Shown here in pieces: positions 1 to 9,400 of a stretch of 64,000 nucleotides of DNA (position 1 is the first letter of the stretch; every line of letters begins with the position of its first letter). The notes under the pieces were generated by a model. It made no database searches. It had not been told where the DNA came from and saw only the letters and a list, made by a program, of their open reading frames with translations. Source of the stretch: Methylobacterium tardum (GTDB lineage: Bacteria; Pseudomonadota; Alphaproteobacteria; Rhizobiales; Beijerinckiaceae); the NCBI RefSeq assembly GCF_023546765.1, contig NZ_CP097484.1, positions 1,739,501-1,803,500 on the forward strand, written 5' to 3'. A program made the position numbers and the translations under genes.

Positions 1-961
1 ACAGGAGCCGCTCGAAGTTCGACGAGATCTGGATGTCCATGGAGGGCGAGGTGGTGGGCACCACGCCGCGCAGCTCGTAGGCGCCGTGCTCCAGGGTGCG
101 CACCAGGATGTCGTTGGCATTGGTGCCAATCATCAGCCTCTGGACCGGCAGGCCCATCTGCTTGGCGACCCAGCCGGCGAGCACGTCGCCGAAATTGCCG
201 GTCGGCACCGCGAAGGAGACCGGGCGGTGGGGGGAGCCCAACGCCACCGCGCTGGTGAAGTAGTAGACCGCCTGCGCCGCGACCCGGGCCCAGTTGATCG
301 AGTTGACGCCCGAGAGCCGCACCGCGTCGGCGAAATCGGCGTGCTGGAACAGGGCTTTGACCAGGTTCTGGCAATCGTCGAAGGTGCCGTCGATCGCGAG
401 CGCGTGGACGTTCTGCGCCGGCACCGAGGTCATCTGCCGCCGCTGCACCTCCGAGACCCGCCCGTGCGGGTAGAGGATGAACACGTCGACCCGGTCGAGA
501 CCGCCGAAGGCCTCGACCGCCGCCGAGCCGGTATCGCCCGACGTCGCGCCCACGATGGTGGCGCGGGCGCCGCGCTGGGTCAGGACATGGTCCATCAGCC
601 GCCCGAGCAGCTGCATCGCCACGTCCTTGAAGGCGAGCGTCGGCCCGTGGAAGAGTTCCAGCAGGAACAGGTTGTCGTCGAGCTGGGTCAGCGGGCAGAC
701 CGCCGGGTGGCGGAACGTCGCGTAGGCCCCGTCGATCATCCGGTCGAGGTCCGGGCCGGCGATGTCGCCGTCGATCAGCGGGCGCAGCACCCGCTTGGCG
801 GCCTCCGCGTAGGGCCGGCCCGCCAGGGCGGCGATCTCCGGACGGCCGATCTGCGGCCAGGTCTGCGGCACGTAGAGCCCGCCGTCGCGGGCGAGGCCCG
901 CCAGGAGCGCATCCGAGAACGAGAGCGGCGCGGCCTCGCCGCGAGTCGAGACGTGGAGCAC
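1..961 (-). CDS. thrC: Threonine synthase, 3' end cut off by window edge
   Basis: Converts O-phosphohomoserine to threonine with PLP. About 320 residues are visible from a GTG start at 961, which has GGAGGA just upstream. The N-terminus reads LHVSTRGEAAPLSFSDALL, typical of the thrC N-terminal domain. The PLP lysine lies in GPTLAFKDVAMQLLG near residue 112, and the S-G-D-T-G motif near residue 150 is the usual phosphate/asparagine loop region. The C-terminal third is outside the window. A GTG start explains why an ATG-only search would miss it. It is probably monocistronic here, with a divergent small gene across a 214-bp gap. Confidence 0.95.
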   Translation of the reverse strand, partial: MLHVSTRGEAAPLSFSDALLAGLARDGGLYVPQTWPQIGRPEIAALAGRPYAEAAKRVLRPLIDGDIAGPDLDRMIDGAYATFRHPAVCPLTQLDDNLFLLELFHGPTLAFKDVAMQLLGRLMDHVLTQRGARATIVGATSGDTGSAAVEAFGGLDRVDVFILYPHGRVSEVQRRQMTSVPAQNVHALAIDGTFDDCQNLVKALFQHADFADAVRLSGVNSINWARVAAQAVYYFTSAVALGSPHRPVSFAVPTGNFGDVLAGWVAKQMGLPVQRLMIGTNANDILVRTLEHGAYELRGVVPTTSPSMDIQISSNFERLL

Positions 962-1175
962 AGGGTCCTCCGAGGGGAAGGCGCCCCCTCTACACGATGC
1001 CGGCGGTCCTGTCGAAAGCCCGGGCCGCGCGACCGATCTGCGCGGGCAGCGGGCCGGGCCTTTAACCGGGGCTGAACGGGCCGGTTCAGGGCCGGTTTCG
1101 CGGGTGCGCCGTAGAGCCTGACCGGCCCCACGGCACCCGAGCCGGCGGGGTGGATCGAGCCTCAGGAGAGCCGAC

Positions 1176-1549
1176 ATGACCCGAATCATCGCCCTCGCCG
1201 GCGTCGCGGCGCTGCTGTCCGGCACCGTCGCCTTCGCGCAGACGCCGCCTCCGCCCCCGGCGGTCCGCGGCCCGGCCCCGAGGCCGGCGCACCGCCCCCG
1301 CCGCCTCCCCCGGGCGGCCCCCGCCGCGGCCCGGATGCCGACGCGCCGCCCCCGCCACCCGGAGGTCCGCAGCGCGGCCCCGATGGCCCGCCGCCTCCCC
1401 CGCCGCCGAAGGGCGCGCATTTCATCCTTGAGCGCGGCGATGCCCGCATCGACGTGAAATGCGCCGACGACGACCCGACGAAGGCCTGCGCCGACATCAC
1501 CCTGCAGATGCTCGACAAGCTAACGACGCTGAAGTCGGAGCCCCGGTGA
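1176..1549 (+). pseudogene. Small secreted Pro/Gly-rich protein, one-base frameshift
   Basis: The first frame gives a clear signal peptide (MTRIIALAGVAALLSGTVAFA, cleaved after A-F-A). From about 1255 on, the sensible protein is in the next frame: Pro/Gly runs, then GAHFILERGDARIDVKCADD, a C-x6-C pair, and a stop at 1547-1549. The span is 374 nt, one short of 125 codons. A single missing C in the CCCCC run at about 1252-1257 would join the signal peptide to the tail. Function unknown; the tail resembles small periplasmic proteins common in Methylobacterium. It is either a sequencing deletion or a recent frameshift. Confidence 0.6.
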
Positions 1550-1554
1550 GGCCG

Positions 1555-1581
1555 GGCCCGCCGCCGGGCAGGCGGCGGGCC
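1555..1581. terminator. Bidirectional hairpin between convergent genes
   Basis: Perfect 11-bp inverted repeat (GGCCCGCCGCC / GGCGGCGGGCC) with a 5-nt loop. It sits exactly between the + gene ending at 1549 and the - gene ending at 1583. The U-tract is poor (TTC). Confidence 0.6.
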
Positions 1582-1582
1582 T

Positions 1583-1993
1583 TCAGGCGCTCGTACCCGG
1601 CGCCTTGATCAGGCGGCAGCCGGTGATCCGCCACTGGCCGTCCGCGTCCCGGACGAGGCTGTACTCGGCGGTCCAGTCGACGCCGTACTCGTCCTGGATC
1701 GCCACCAACTGGACCACGCCCGCCGCCTCTGTGTCCCGCGCATCGCCAAACACGAAGCTGCGGTGGCGGTAGACCGGGCGGTACTGGTTCCGGACCATGC
1801 CGATGAACAGGTCGGCGTTCGGGAACAGCGCGCGGATCGCCGGGGCGGCCTGGTCGTAGGCAGTCTGCGCGTCGTCGCGGCTCAGCGCCTGCTCCTGCCG
1901 GGCGATGACTGCCCGGGCGGCCGCGCGGGCGCTGTCATCGGCCGCCGCCGGTCCCGCGAGGACGAGGAGGAGGAGGGCGGGCCACGCGCGCAT
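1583..1993 (-). CDS. DUF4864 family secreted protein
   Basis: 136 residues with a signal peptide ([18 protein letters not shown]) followed by a short alpha+beta domain. Features such as [20 protein letters not shown], an A-P-x-I-x-x-L-F segment and [12 protein letters not shown] match the DUF4864 family. These small exported proteins have an NTF2/SnoaL-like look and no known reaction. It ends two bases from a shared hairpin with the convergent upstream gene. Probably monocistronic. Function is not inferred. Confidence 0.75.
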   Translation of the reverse strand: MRAWPALLLLVLAGPAAADDSARAAARAVIARQEQALSRDDAQTAYDQAAPAIRALFPNADLFIGMVRNQYRPVYRHRSFVFGDARDTEAAGVVQLVAIQDEYGVDWTAEYSLVRDADGQWRITGCRLIKAPGTSA

Positions 1994-2309
1994 CGACGGT
2001 CACTCCGGCTGGACGGATCCGAATTCTATCATCGTGCCCTGGAAATGGTCCCCGGTCCGGCGAGGACAATCGGCCTGCGACCTCCCGGGCAGAGGGACCG
2101 CACGAAAACGCGTCTCGACTGGGCCAATTCTGCAGCTCGGCCGCGCGCACCGGTTGGGCACGGCCCGCGTTCCGTTTGTGCAAGCCGCTGGAATGATGGG
2201 CATTTTCGCGCCGAATCCGTGCCGCGGGTTTGACCCTCTGCCCGGGTTTTGCAAGCCTCCGCGGGCCGACTCGATTCCGGGGGGAACCGGCCAGGCGGAG
2301 CGCAGGACG
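1994..2309. other. Intergenic region upstream of the rut genes
   Basis: 316 bp between the divergent DUF4864 gene and rutA. No convincing gene. It must hold the rut promoter. A TTTGACC half-site at 2229-2235 resembles half of the RutR operator, but no full palindrome is visible. Confidence 0.4.
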
Positions 2310-4189
<1,880 letters not shown>

Positions 4190-4231
4190 AATCCCCGCCG
4201 CCTCCATCCCCACCGCGAGAGTCCGAAAAAC

Positions 4232-4618
4232 ATGCCCAAGCAGGTCGTGATACCGCCGGGAACCGGGAAGCCGCTGGCCCCCTACGTGCCGGGCACGCTG
4301 GCCGATGGGATCCTGTACGTCTCGGGAACGCTGCCGCTGGATGCGGACGCCAACGTGGTCCATGTCGGCGACGCGGCGGCCCAGGCCCGGCACGTGCTGG
4401 AGACCATCAAGGGCGTGGTCGAGGCCGCGGGCGGCACGATGGACGACGTCACCTTCAACCACGTCTTCCTGAAGGACTGGGCCGATTACGCGGCGATCAA
4501 CGCCGTCTACGCGGCGTATTTTCCGGGCGACAAGCCGGCGCGCTACTGCATCCAGTGCGGCCTCGTGAAGCCGGACGCCCTGGTGGAGATCGCCTCCGTG
4601 GCGCATCTCGGCCGATGA
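4232..4618 (+). CDS. rutC: RutC, RidA-family aminoacrylate deaminase
   Basis: 128-aa RidA/YjgF-family protein. RutC acts on 3-aminoacrylate (peracid), the product of RutB, speeding its deamination. Family features are the SGTLPLD segment near residue 33, the [11 protein letters not shown] region and the C-terminal C-x-x-C-G-L-V stretch before the conserved EIASVAH. The arginine in KPARYC is the usual substrate-carboxylate ligand. The stop overlaps the rutD start (ATGA). 42 nt downstream of rutB. Confidence 0.94.
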   Translation: MPKQVVIPPGTGKPLAPYVPGTLADGILYVSGTLPLDADANVVHVGDAAAQARHVLETIKGVVEAAGGTMDDVTFNHVFLKDWADYAAINAVYAAYFPGDKPARYCIQCGLVKPDALVEIASVAHLGR

Positions 4619-5405
4619 GTCCCGGGACGACCCCGCTCCATCACGCGGTGGCGGGCCCGGCGGACGGGCGGCCGGTCCTGCTCTCGCCGGGGCTCGGCGG
4701 CGGGGCGGGCTACTTCGCGCCGCAGATGGCGGCCCTGACCGGGCGGTTCCGGGTCGTCACCTACGACCACCGCGGCACCGGGCGCTCCCCGACCGGCTCG
4801 GGCCCGACCACGACATCCCGGCCATGGCGCGGGACGCCCTCGCGGTGCTGGACGCCGCCGGCCTCGACCAGGCCGACGTGGTCGGCCACGCGCTGGGCGG
4901 CCTGATCGCCCTGCAGATGGCCCTCGCCGCCCCCGAGCGGGTCGGGCGGATCGTGGTGATCAACGGCTGGGACGCGCTGGACCCGGCCACAAGCCGCTGC
5001 TTCGCGGCCCGCCGGGCGATCCTGGCCGGGGGCGGGCCGGAGGCCTTCGTGCGGGCGCAGGCGATCTTCCTGTACCCGGCCCCCTGGCTGTCGGCCGAGG
5101 CCGAGCGGGTCGCGGCCGACGAGGCGCACGCGCTGGCGCATTTCCCCGGGCCGGAGACCGTCCTCACGCGCATCGGCGCCCTGGAGCGCTTCGCGATCGC
5201 CGACCGCCTGGGGGAGATCCCGCACGAGACCCTGGTCATGGCCGCCCGGGACGACGTGCTGGTGCCCTACACGCGCTCCGAGCGCCTCGCGGCGGCTTTG
5301 CCCAACGCCCGCCTCGACCTCGCCCCCGAGGGCGGTCACGCCCATAGCGTCACCCGGCCGGATGCCTTCAACCGGGTGCTGCTGGATTTCCTCGACCGGC
5401 CCTGA
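4615..5405 (+). pseudogene. rutD: Aminoacrylate hydrolase RutD, one-base frameshift
   Basis: Alpha/beta hydrolase that takes aminoacrylate to malonic semialdehyde. The N-terminal part ([20 protein letters not shown] to [10 protein letters not shown]) is in the frame starting at ATG 4615. The rest ([18 protein letters not shown], nucleophile region [12 protein letters not shown], then [15 protein letters not shown]) is one frame over. The span is 791 nt; one extra base near 4787-4792, in CCCCG, restores 263 aa, close to the 266 aa of E. coli RutD. The usual Ser nucleophile position is Ala (GHALGG), as in E. coli RutD. No rutE, rutF, rutG or rutR follows. Confidence 0.9.
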
Positions 5406-5412
5406 ACCGCCC

Positions 5413-6312
5413 TCACGCCAACCGAAACACGACGGCCAGTGCCGCGATGTTCGCCGCCGCCGCGAGCACCGGGAGCAGGGCGGGCCAGCGCAGGGAGGCC
5501 GCGGTGCCGATCCGCCCCCGGGCGAAGGCCGGAACCAGCAGCGCTCCCAGCGGCAGCAGATCGCCGACCTGCAGTCCGTCGGCATGTCCGGCGGGGGCGA
5601 GCGCCTGCGCCAGCACCACCAGCCACAGACCCAGCACCGCGCCTCCGACGAGCCAGAGACGCTCCGCCAGTGGGGCCAGGGGGCCGCGCCGCAGGGCGAG
5701 GGGCGTCACCAGCAGGGCCAGAGCCCAGACGCCGTAGAGGACAGGGGGCCAGGACGGGGACGGGGCGGCCTCGCCCCCGGCCCCGGCGGCGAGCGACGTC
5801 CGGAAGAAGGTAGGCAGAAGGGCGGGCAGGAGCGCGAGAACCGCGGGTGCCAGGCGATCCCGGCCGAAGCGGCCGAACCGCCCCGTCGGCGGGAACGGCA
5901 CCAGCAGCATCCCGGCGAGCGGCGCGCAGGCCGGCCGGGCCAGCACCGCCAGGGCGATCGCCAGCGTCGCGGCGGCAAGGCGCGCAGGCCTTCCACGGCC
6001 CGTCAGCGGCCGGGGCGTGAGCAGCGCGGCCGCGAGGGCGGCCAGCGCGATCACGACACCCTCCGGGCCGGTCGCGGCCGCGAGCGAGCCCGGCAGGCAG
6101 AGCAGCGCGAACAGCGCCACGCGCCCCCGGGCGGCCAGCACCAGGGCGGAGAGGCCGAGACCCAGGAACAGGGCGACGTGGGCGAGCCGGCCGACGGTGT
6201 CCAGGGCCGGGCCGGGCGGGCCGGTCAGTGCCAGGGCGACGCAGACCGGCGGGCCGAGGCCCAGGAAGGCGAGGCCCCAGAACCGGGCGCCATCGGCCGA
6301 GAGCCGATTCAC
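5413..6312 (-). CDS. Polytopic membrane protein, unknown
   Basis: 299 aa, Leu/Ala-rich, with about nine hydrophobic segments separated by short Arg-containing loops. No motif that names a family. It is convergent with rutD (7-bp gap) and lies 157 nt downstream of two glycosyltransferase genes on the same strand. A role in the same polysaccharide pathway (polymerase, acyltransferase or scaffold) is only a guess from position. Confidence 0.6.
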   Translation of the reverse strand: MNRLSADGARFWGLAFLGLGPPVCVALALTGPPGPALDTVGRLAHVALFLGLGLSALVLAARGRVALFALLCLPGSLAAATGPEGVVIALAALAAALLTPRPLTGRGRPARLAAATLAIALAVLARPACAPLAGMLLVPFPPTGRFGRFGRDRLAPAVLALLPALLPTFFRTSLAAGAGGEAAPSPSWPPVLYGVWALALLVTPLALRRGPLAPLAERLWLVGGAVLGLWLVVLAQALAPAGHADGLQVGDLLPLGALLVPAFARGRIGTAASLRWPALLPVLAAAANIAALAVVFRLA

Positions 6313-6469
6313 GGCCGCACCGGCATCGGCGCGGCGCCATCATCCCGGGCAGCTCCGCCGGTCGGAAGGCCGGCGGCTGTTTCAGTGGCGCTCGGGGTCG
6401 CGTGCGGCATCGCGGATCCAGGCTCGGCGCAGCCGTCCGCCACGGCCCACCGGGCCGCGGCGTACCGGA

Positions 6470-7450
6470 TCAGCCGGCCCTCCGCACGCGCGAAGCGCCC
6501 GGAGGGCCCGACAGGAGGCCCGTTACGAGATCCGGCAGCGCCGCGGCCAGCAGGGCCACCGCCCGCAGAACCTCCGCGGCCTCCGCGGGGGAGCGGTGGG
6601 CGAGCGCCAGGGCGAGCCGCAGGGGCACCTGCGCGCCGAAGCTCGCCGCCGTCAGCGCAAGGGCCGCGGCCGGGCCGTGATGCTTGCCGGCATACAGGAT
6701 CTGGCTGCGCAGGAAGTAGAACAGCCGCCGCGCCCGCACCTGCCGGGTCGTGCCCTGGCCGACATGGCGCACGACCGCCCCGGCCACGTGCCGCACGGCG
6801 AAGCCCGCAGACCGGGCACGGGTGCAGAGGTCGACATCCTCCCAGTAGACGAAGAAGCGCGGGTCGAACCCGCCGAGCGCCTGGAACAGGTCGCGGCGGA
6901 TCATCAGGAAGGCGCCCATCACCTGGTCGACGGCGCGGTCCTCTTCGTGGTCCCATTCGAGGAGGAAGTGCGGCCGCGCGAGGCCCAGCCGGTCCAGCGC
7001 CAGGGCGCGGCCGAGGAGGCCCGGCACCGAGGGGGCCCGGGCGCAGGAGCGCGCGGTCCGCCCGTCCGGATCGACGAGCCGCGCCCCGACGATCCCGGTC
7101 CGCGGATCGGCCATGAGGGCGGTCCGGGCGATGCGGAGGGCGTCCGGCGCGACCTGCGTATCCGGGTTGAGGAACAGGATCGCGGGGGCATCGCCTGCCG
7201 CGGCGCCCTGATCGCAGGCCCGGCCGAAGCCGAGATTGGCGTCGTTCCGGATCAGCCGGAGCGGGCGGGGCAGGGCGGGCAGATCCTCGGTGGAGCCGTC
7301 TTCCGAGGCATTGTCCACGACGGTGACCTGCACCGCCTCGGCGTCCCGCACGGCCGCGAGGCCCGCGAGGCAGGCGCGCAGCAGCGCGCCGCCGTTCCAG
7401 TTGACGATCACCACGTCGAGGACCGGGCGAAGGGCAGGGCGGTCGGTCAC
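6470..7450 (-). CDS. GT2 glycosyltransferase, rhamnosyltransferase-like
   Basis: 326 aa from a GTG start that overlaps the upstream gene's TGA (GTGA). The N-terminal GT-A fold is clear: LDVVIVNWNGGALLRACLAG, VTVVDNASEDGS, NLGFGRACDQG and the divalent-metal motif FLNPDTQV (D-x-D equivalent). An acceptor-side motif is also present, FFVYWEDVDLCTRARSAGF (E-D-x-D). This layout is typical of rhamnosyl/O-antigen transferases acting on lipid-linked sugars at the cytoplasmic face. The C-terminus (about 250-326) is amphipathic and may bind membrane. Coupled to the GT2 gene before it. Confidence 0.88.
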   Translation of the reverse strand: MTDRPALRPVLDVVIVNWNGGALLRACLAGLAAVRDAEAVQVTVVDNASEDGSTEDLPALPRPLRLIRNDANLGFGRACDQGAAAGDAPAILFLNPDTQVAPDALRIARTALMADPRTGIVGARLVDPDGRTARSCARAPSVPGLLGRALALDRLGLARPHFLLEWDHEEDRAVDQVMGAFLMIRRDLFQALGGFDPRFFVYWEDVDLCTRARSAGFAVRHVAGAVVRHVGQGTTRQVRARRLFYFLRSQILYAGKHHGPAAALALTAASFGAQVPLRLALALAHRSPAEAAEVLRAVALLAAALPDLVTGLLSGPPGASRVRRAG

Positions 7451-8367
7451 GGTCGGTCCTGAGGCAGATCCTCGGGCGGGCCGAGGCGCCCGAGGGCGCC
7501 GTCGCGGGCGGCGGCGAGGAGCCGCATCAGCACGGCGGGCCGCCAGCCGGAATCCGCCCAGTACAGCCCGGCCTGGAGCGGCAGGTAGGCGGCCTGGGCG
7601 AGCTTCCAGCGCAGCGGCACGTGCGGCAGGCGCCAGGCATAGACGGCGTTGCGCAGGTAGGTGCCCATGCGGAACAGGGGCTGGCGCGGCATGACGATCC
7701 CGAGCTTGGCGATCCCGAAGGCACGGATCACCCCGCCGCCGACCCGGTGCGGGATCGCGACGGCGCGGGCGACGTAGCAGCCGTAGCCGCAGGCCCAGGC
7801 GCGAAAGCACCATTCGAGCTCGACCCCGTCGATGAAGAAATCGGCCCGGAACGGCCCGACCCGGGCGAAGGCGTCGAGGTCGATGAGCGAGCCCGAGGTC
7901 GCCAGGAACTGCACCGGGGCGAGGTCGTCGCGCTCCGGCGCGGCCGGGCGCGGCGGGTAGGCGGGCGCCTTGTGGCCGGCGGTGGGCGCGGGGGCCGGTC
8001 CCACCGCCGCCACGGGGATCCCGGCGCCGCGCAGCCGGTCTCGGGCGCCCAGCAGGGCGGCGGCGAGGTGTTCGGGCGGCTCGGCGTCCTGGTCGAGGAG
8101 CAGGAGGGTCTCGGCCCCTGCCGCGCGGGCGGCCCCGGCGATCCGGTTGAGCGCCTCGGCGATGCCGAGGTTCCTCCCCTCCGACAGCAGGGTCACGCCG
8201 GCCCGGGCGAGGCGTGCCGCATCCGCGACGGCGAGGCCGCCATTGTCGAAGGCGATCACCGCGGCGTATCCCGCCGCGGCCTGCGCCACGGCCCGGTCCA
8301 CCTGGTCCCGCCCCGGCCGGAACAGGGTGATCCCGAGGACGAGGCGGCTCAGCCGCGGGTCAGGCAC
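7447..8367 (-). CDS. GT2 glycosyltransferase, rhamnosyltransferase-like
   Basis: 306 aa from a GTG start with GGGAGAG about 9 nt upstream. GT-A features include the ITLFRPGRDQV start, FDNGG, NLGIAEALN, the metal-binding LLLDQDAEP and the FFIDGVELEWCFRAW acceptor motif. These are hallmarks of the RhlC/WbbL-like rhamnosyltransferase group. It starts 24 nt after the PadR gene and its stop overlaps the next GT2 start, so all three are probably one transcript. The sugar added cannot be told from sequence. Confidence 0.87.
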   Translation of the reverse strand: MPDPRLSRLVLGITLFRPGRDQVDRAVAQAAAGYAAVIAFDNGGLAVADAARLARAGVTLLSEGRNLGIAEALNRIAGAARAAGAETLLLLDQDAEPPEHLAAALLGARDRLRGAGIPVAAVGPAPAPTAGHKAPAYPPRPAAPERDDLAPVQFLATSGSLIDLDAFARVGPFRADFFIDGVELEWCFRAWACGYGCYVARAVAIPHRVGGGVIRAFGIAKLGIVMPRQPLFRMGTYLRNAVYAWRLPHVPLRWKLAQAAYLPLQAGLYWADSGWRPAVLMRLLAAARDGALGRLGPPEDLPQDRP

Positions 8368-8391
8368 CGGCGCTCTCCCGATCGCGTCGCC

Positions 8392-9024
8392 TCACGCCCG
8401 CTCCACCGCGGCGGTGGCCGCCTCCAGGGCCGCCGTGATCGCCGCCGCCTGGTCCGAGCTGAGCGGCCCGCGGGCGAGCCGCATCTGCAGGGCGAGCTTC
8501 AGCCCCTCCTTGGCGCGCACCACCGAGGGCGGCGGCCCGTCGCCGCGGGCGGCCTCCGCTTCGGCCATCCGGGCGAGGATCGCCTCGAGGGTCGAGCGGT
8601 TGCCGTCGAGGAAGCTCTGCCCCTCCGGGGTGATCGTGTGCAGCCGCTTGGTCCCCTCCCCGGGCGTGACCGTCACGTGGCCGAGCTCCTCCAGGAGCGT
8701 GAGCGTCGGGTAGACCGTGCCGGGGCTCGGGCTGTAGGCGCCGCCGACCCGCTCCTCGATGGCCTTGATGATCTCGTAGCCGTGCCGCGGCTTCTCGGCG
8801 ATGAGGTGGAGGATGACGAGGCGCAGGTCGCCATGGGCGAAGAAGCGCGCGAGATCGCCGCGGCCGCCGCGGCCGAACATCCGCCGGTCGCCGGGACCGC
8901 GGCCGTGAGGTCCGTGGGGACCGGGCCGCCCGCGCGGATCCGCGCCCATCGGGCCGCGATGCGCGCGGACGCGATAGGCGTCGAAGGGGTCGGCGTGGAA
9001 CGCGTCCAAGAACGGGGGGTGCAT
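8392..9024 (-). CDS. PadR-family transcriptional regulator
   Basis: 210 aa. Residues 1-55 are a His/Gly/Arg-rich low-complexity leader. The PadR winged helix follows: LRLVILHLIAEKPRHGYEII, then SPSPGTVYPTLTLLEELGHV, a TITPEG wing, and a C-terminal helical dimerisation part. The His/Pro/Gly-rich N-terminus could bind metal, as in the YqjI-type PadR repressors with Cys/His-rich tails; that is an inference. It heads the transcript containing the two GT2 genes. The adjacent AT-rich upstream region carries repeats that may be its operator. Confidence 0.88.
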   Translation of the reverse strand: MHPPFLDAFHADPFDAYRVRAHRGPMGADPRGRPGPHGPHGRGPGDRRMFGRGGRGDLARFFAHGDLRLVILHLIAEKPRHGYEIIKAIEERVGGAYSPSPGTVYPTLTLLEELGHVTVTPGEGTKRLHTITPEGQSFLDGNRSTLEAILARMAEAEAARGDGPPPSVVRAKEGLKLALQMRLARGPLSSDQAAAITAALEAATAAVERA

Positions 9025-9076
9025 CTATTTCGATCCAATTTCGATATGTCGTATTTTTAGATATAACGAAAAATCG
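9025..9076 (-). promoter_or_regulatory. AT-rich promoter/operator region of the PadR gene
   Basis: Unusually AT-rich for this genome. Two direct TTTCGAT repeats start 11 bp apart (9028 and 9039). An imperfect inverted repeat TCGTAT (9049-9054) / ATAACGA (9063-9069) lies just beyond. The position and symmetry fit an autoregulatory PadR operator, but this is not proven. Confidence 0.4.
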
Positions 9077-9400
9077 TGGCCAGCAAGAGAAAGGGCTAAG
9101 CGGCAGGCATTGCTCCTCGGGCTTGCCGCCGCAGCGGCGCGCGGTCCCCCTCGGTCGACCACGGTTTACGGATTCCGCCGGTTCCGTTAGTGCGACGGGT
9201 CATCGACGCCCTCATCCCTTCGCGCGCCCTGCGCTCCCGACGCTGCCCGCCGGCTGCCGCCCATGAACCGATCCGAGACCTGCGCCTCGACCGCGCCCGC
9301 CCCGAGGGCGGCCGAGGGATGCCGCGCCCCGTGACGGCCCGCGGCGAATATTCCTCCGCAGAGTCCTGAGATGCGCCGCGACTCCGACGGAGATGGCCCG
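9077..9400. other. Intergenic region, no gene seen
   Basis: Separates the divergent padR-like and giant glycosyltransferase genes. GC-rich, no convincing ORF or RNA. An in-frame ATG at 9371 could extend the downstream protein by 10 residues, but it lacks a ribosome site. Confidence 0.4.
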
